A stretch of 7,020 nt of DNA, from positions 1 to 7,020 of the forward strand of contig JAEDGK010000104.1 in NCBI GenBank assembly GCA_016297555.1. The letters run 5' to 3'. The notes under the pieces are model-generated. The model searched no databases, was not told the origin of the DNA, and worked only from the letters and a program-made list of their open reading frames with translations. The DNA comes from Clostridiaceae bacterium (lineage in GTDB: Bacteria > Bacillota > Clostridia > Oscillospirales > Acutalibacteraceae). This document shows positions 5,947 to 7,020 of the stretch, one piece after another. The translations under genes and the position numbers were made by a program. Position 1 is the stretch's first letter; every line of letters begins with the position of its first letter.

Positions 5947-6687
5947 TTACAATTCTCGGATAAACTCGGCATTTGCAAAGCCGTTAAGGTTTCCTTTTCT
6001 GATTTCATACCAATTATTTTCAAGCCCCATAATTTCAACGAGGTCTCCGTTGTTAAGATAACCTATTATTTCGGAGTTTATGCTCGGCGCGCTTCTCACA
6101 TTGAGTCTGCCGCCGGAGATTTCAACAACTCCGCGTGCAAACGGAAACGGCTCAACAAAATCAACGCCGAAATAATCAGCGAGCGAAAGAGCAAGGTTTC
6201 TGCCGATTTCCGCTATGTTTGATGAAAGCCACAGAAAATCTCTGAGATTATCATGGTAAGCAAGCTCAAAAAGAATGGCGGGCATTCTTGTTTTGTTAAG
6301 CTCAATGAGCGTTGCAAGCGGTATTATCTTGATGTTTTCGGGCAGGGGATATATCTGCTCGTAATTGTTTGCAAATATCGTTGCCGCTCTCCTGCCTTCT
6401 TCGCTTTCGGGATAATAATAGATTTCCGCGCCTCTGACTGTGCCCGAATTCGGCTCGGGAGCGGCGTTTGAATGAATGGAAAGGAAAAAGTCATAGTCGC
6501 CGGCATTTGCCTGCCGGGCAGCTTCAAGGGCGGTCATTGACGGGTCATTTCTGCCGTATCTTATTCCGCTTGCCTGAAGATACGGCAGCATGGCGTCTGT
6601 TATCAGATTCATATAGTATTCTTCCGAATTTCCGACAATCGTGCGGTTGTATTCCTGCGTTGACGGACTGAGATATACACTCGGCAT
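5947..6687 (-). CDS. Amidase_3-like N-acetylmuramoyl-L-alanine amidase with C-terminal SH3b domain
   Basis: A 246-aa protein with an Amidase_3-type domain (about 1-175) joined to a bacterial SH3 domain (about 184-246, with LNVRSAPSINSEIIGYL at 195-211). Family members cut the bond between muramic acid and the stem peptide using zinc. Expected features include LSIHSNAA (69-76) with zinc-ligand candidate His72, SEEYYMNL (21-28) with a Glu at the second-ligand position, and ILFELAYHDN (138-147) with catalytic-Glu candidate Glu141. The usual N-terminal DPGHGG is replaced by SPSTQEYN (7-14), so the first zinc His is absent. I recall similar SPSTQ-type proteins in other Clostridia, so it may be a real subfamily. 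There is no signal peptide, so release might be by lysis, a noncanonical route or during sporulation. The ATG has AGAGGAG eight bases upstream (6696-6702). Activity is uncertain; it could also be a non-catalytic wall binder. Confidence 0.85.
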   Translation of the reverse strand: MPSVYLSPSTQEYNRTIVGNSEEYYMNLITDAMLPYLQASGIRYGRNDPSMTALEAARQANAGDYDFFLSIHSNAAPEPNSGTVRGAEIYYYPESEEGRRAATIFANNYEQIYPLPENIKIIPLATLIELNKTRMPAILFELAYHDNLRDFLWLSSNIAEIGRNLALSLADYFGVDFVEPFPFARGVVEISGGRLNVRSAPSINSEIIGYLNNGDLVEIMGLENNWYEIRKGNLNGFANAEFIREL

Positions 6688-6722
6688 TTGCTCAACTCCT
6701 CTGTAATTTCTTGAAGAGATTC

Positions 6723-6740
6723 ACGGGCTTTTGCGCCCGT
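6723..6740 (-). other. Hairpin near the 5' end of the amidase transcript
   Basis: A 6-bp GC-rich stem (ACGGGC 6723-6728, GCCCGT 6735-6740) with a 6-base loop lies about three bases after the predicted start of the amidase mRNA and 20 bases before its ribosome binding site. No U-run follows on the minus strand, so a terminator is unlikely. It could shield the mRNA 5' end from degradation. Confidence 0.45.
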
Positions 6741-6749
6741 TTACACAGC

Positions 6750-6779
6750 ATTATATGCCGGAGTTTATATAATAGTTAA
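6750..6779 (-). promoter_or_regulatory. Predicted promoter of the amidase gene
   Basis: The minus strand carries TATAAT (6755-6750) preceded after 18 bases by TTAACT (6779-6774), a four-of-six match to the -35 consensus. Transcription would start near 6743, giving a leader of about 56 bases. The -10 is perfect but the -35 is weak, so an alternative sigma factor or an activator remains possible. Confidence 0.5.
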
Positions 6780-6829
6780 TATATCGACAAGGCGGAAAAT
6801 AAAAAGTTAAAATAAAAGCAAAAAAATGA

Positions 6830-6858
6830 TTGACAAATCAGTTTCTTTTTGGTATCAT
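6830..6858 (+). promoter_or_regulatory. Strong promoter of the tRNA cluster
   Basis: A consensus -35 TTGACA (6830-6835), a 17-base spacer and a near-consensus -10 TATCAT (6853-6858) predict a start around 6865, about 19 bases before the first tRNA. It is divergent from the amidase promoter, with the two -35 elements about 50 bases apart. This is the best match to the housekeeping consensus in the window, as expected for stable RNA genes. Confidence 0.85.
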
Positions 6859-6883
6859 ATCTATCGTTGCAATTCCGCAATGC

Positions 6884-6960
6884 GGGCCATTAGCTCAGTT
6901 GGTTAGAGCAACCGGCTCATAACCGGTTGGTCCGGGGTTCGAGTCCCTGATGGCCCACCA
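6884..6960 (+). tRNA. tRNA with CAT anticodon, tRNA-Met (elongator) or tRNA-Ile2
   Basis: A complete 77-base cloverleaf with an encoded CCA (6958-6960). The acceptor stem pairs GGGCCAT (6884-6890) with ATGGCCC (6950-6956), followed by discriminator A6957. The anticodon stem ACCGG/CCGGT encloses loop CTCATAA, with anticodon CAT at 6918-6920. The T-arm contains GGTTCGAGTCC. The standard G1-C72 pair rules against the initiator tRNA, which has a mismatch there. The CTCATAA loop also occurs in isoleucine tRNAs whose C34 is changed to lysidine by TilS, so Met versus Ile2 cannot be settled by eye. Confidence 0.93.
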
Positions 6961-6969
6961 ATTTAATAT

Positions 6970-7020
6970 AGGGGTATAGCTCAGTTGGTAGAGCAGCGGT
7001 CTCCAAAACCGCGTGCCGAG
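6970..7020 (+). tRNA. tRNA-Trp (CCA anticodon), truncated by the window edge
   Basis: The 5' portion of a tRNA begins nine bases after the preceding tRNA. It shows acceptor strand AGGGGTA (6970-6976), D-arm AGCTCAGTTGGTAGAGC and anticodon stem GCGGT/ACCGC around loop CTCCAAA, with anticodon CCA at 7003-7005. The variable region and the start of the T-arm follow before the edge. It is cotranscribed with the preceding tRNA. Confidence 0.92.

Overview
The window looks like a chromosomal segment of a low-to-moderate GC Gram-positive bacterium. A Clostridia member of the Oscillospiraceae/Ruminococcaceae type is the best guess. The reasons are strong AGGAGG-type ribosome binding sites on nearly every gene, a lipoprotein signal peptide ending in a lipobox, tRNA genes with an encoded CCA end, a Bacillus-like Xpt, and a clostridial-looking 'LSPSTQ' amidase. 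This assignment is inference from protein style, not a database match.

From right to left on the minus strand, 5782 down to 197 is one five-gene purine acquisition operon: xpt (xanthine/guanine phosphoribosyltransferase), a BMP-family substrate-binding lipoprotein, a double-NBD ABC ATPase, and two BPD_transp_2-type permeases. The last three genes are translationally coupled by overlaps of 8 and 4 bases. A sigma-A-type promoter (TTGATT, 17-nt spacer, TATAAT) sits in front of xpt. A perfect 11-bp GC-rich hairpin lies between the binding-protein gene and the ATPase gene and probably sets their relative expression. A second hairpin (142-176) lies after the last permease. The logic is uptake of purine nucleosides or bases, followed by salvage of guanine/xanthine to GMP/XMP with PRPP. 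No purine nucleoside phosphorylase or hydrolase is in the window, so a nucleoside substrate would need an enzyme encoded elsewhere. No purine riboswitch is visible, although xpt operons in other Firmicutes often have one.

Upstream of the operon, also on the minus strand, is a 246-aa Amidase_3-like protein with a C-terminal SH3b domain, no signal peptide, and no recognisable N-terminal zinc-ligand GHGG motif. A 196-base intergenic stretch separates it from a divergent plus-strand tRNA cluster. That cluster has a near-consensus promoter (TTGACA, 17 nt, TATCAT), a tRNA with CAT anticodon (Met, or Ile2 if lysidinylated), and a tRNA-Trp (CCA) cut by the right edge.

Bases 1-196 hold no convincing gene, only two short hairpins. 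Overall this is an ordinary housekeeping region. I see no mobile element, CRISPR array or defence system. The points worth a second look are the riboswitch-less xpt-transporter linkage, the atypical second NBD, the acidic DxDxDG loop in the binding protein, and the unusual amidase active site.
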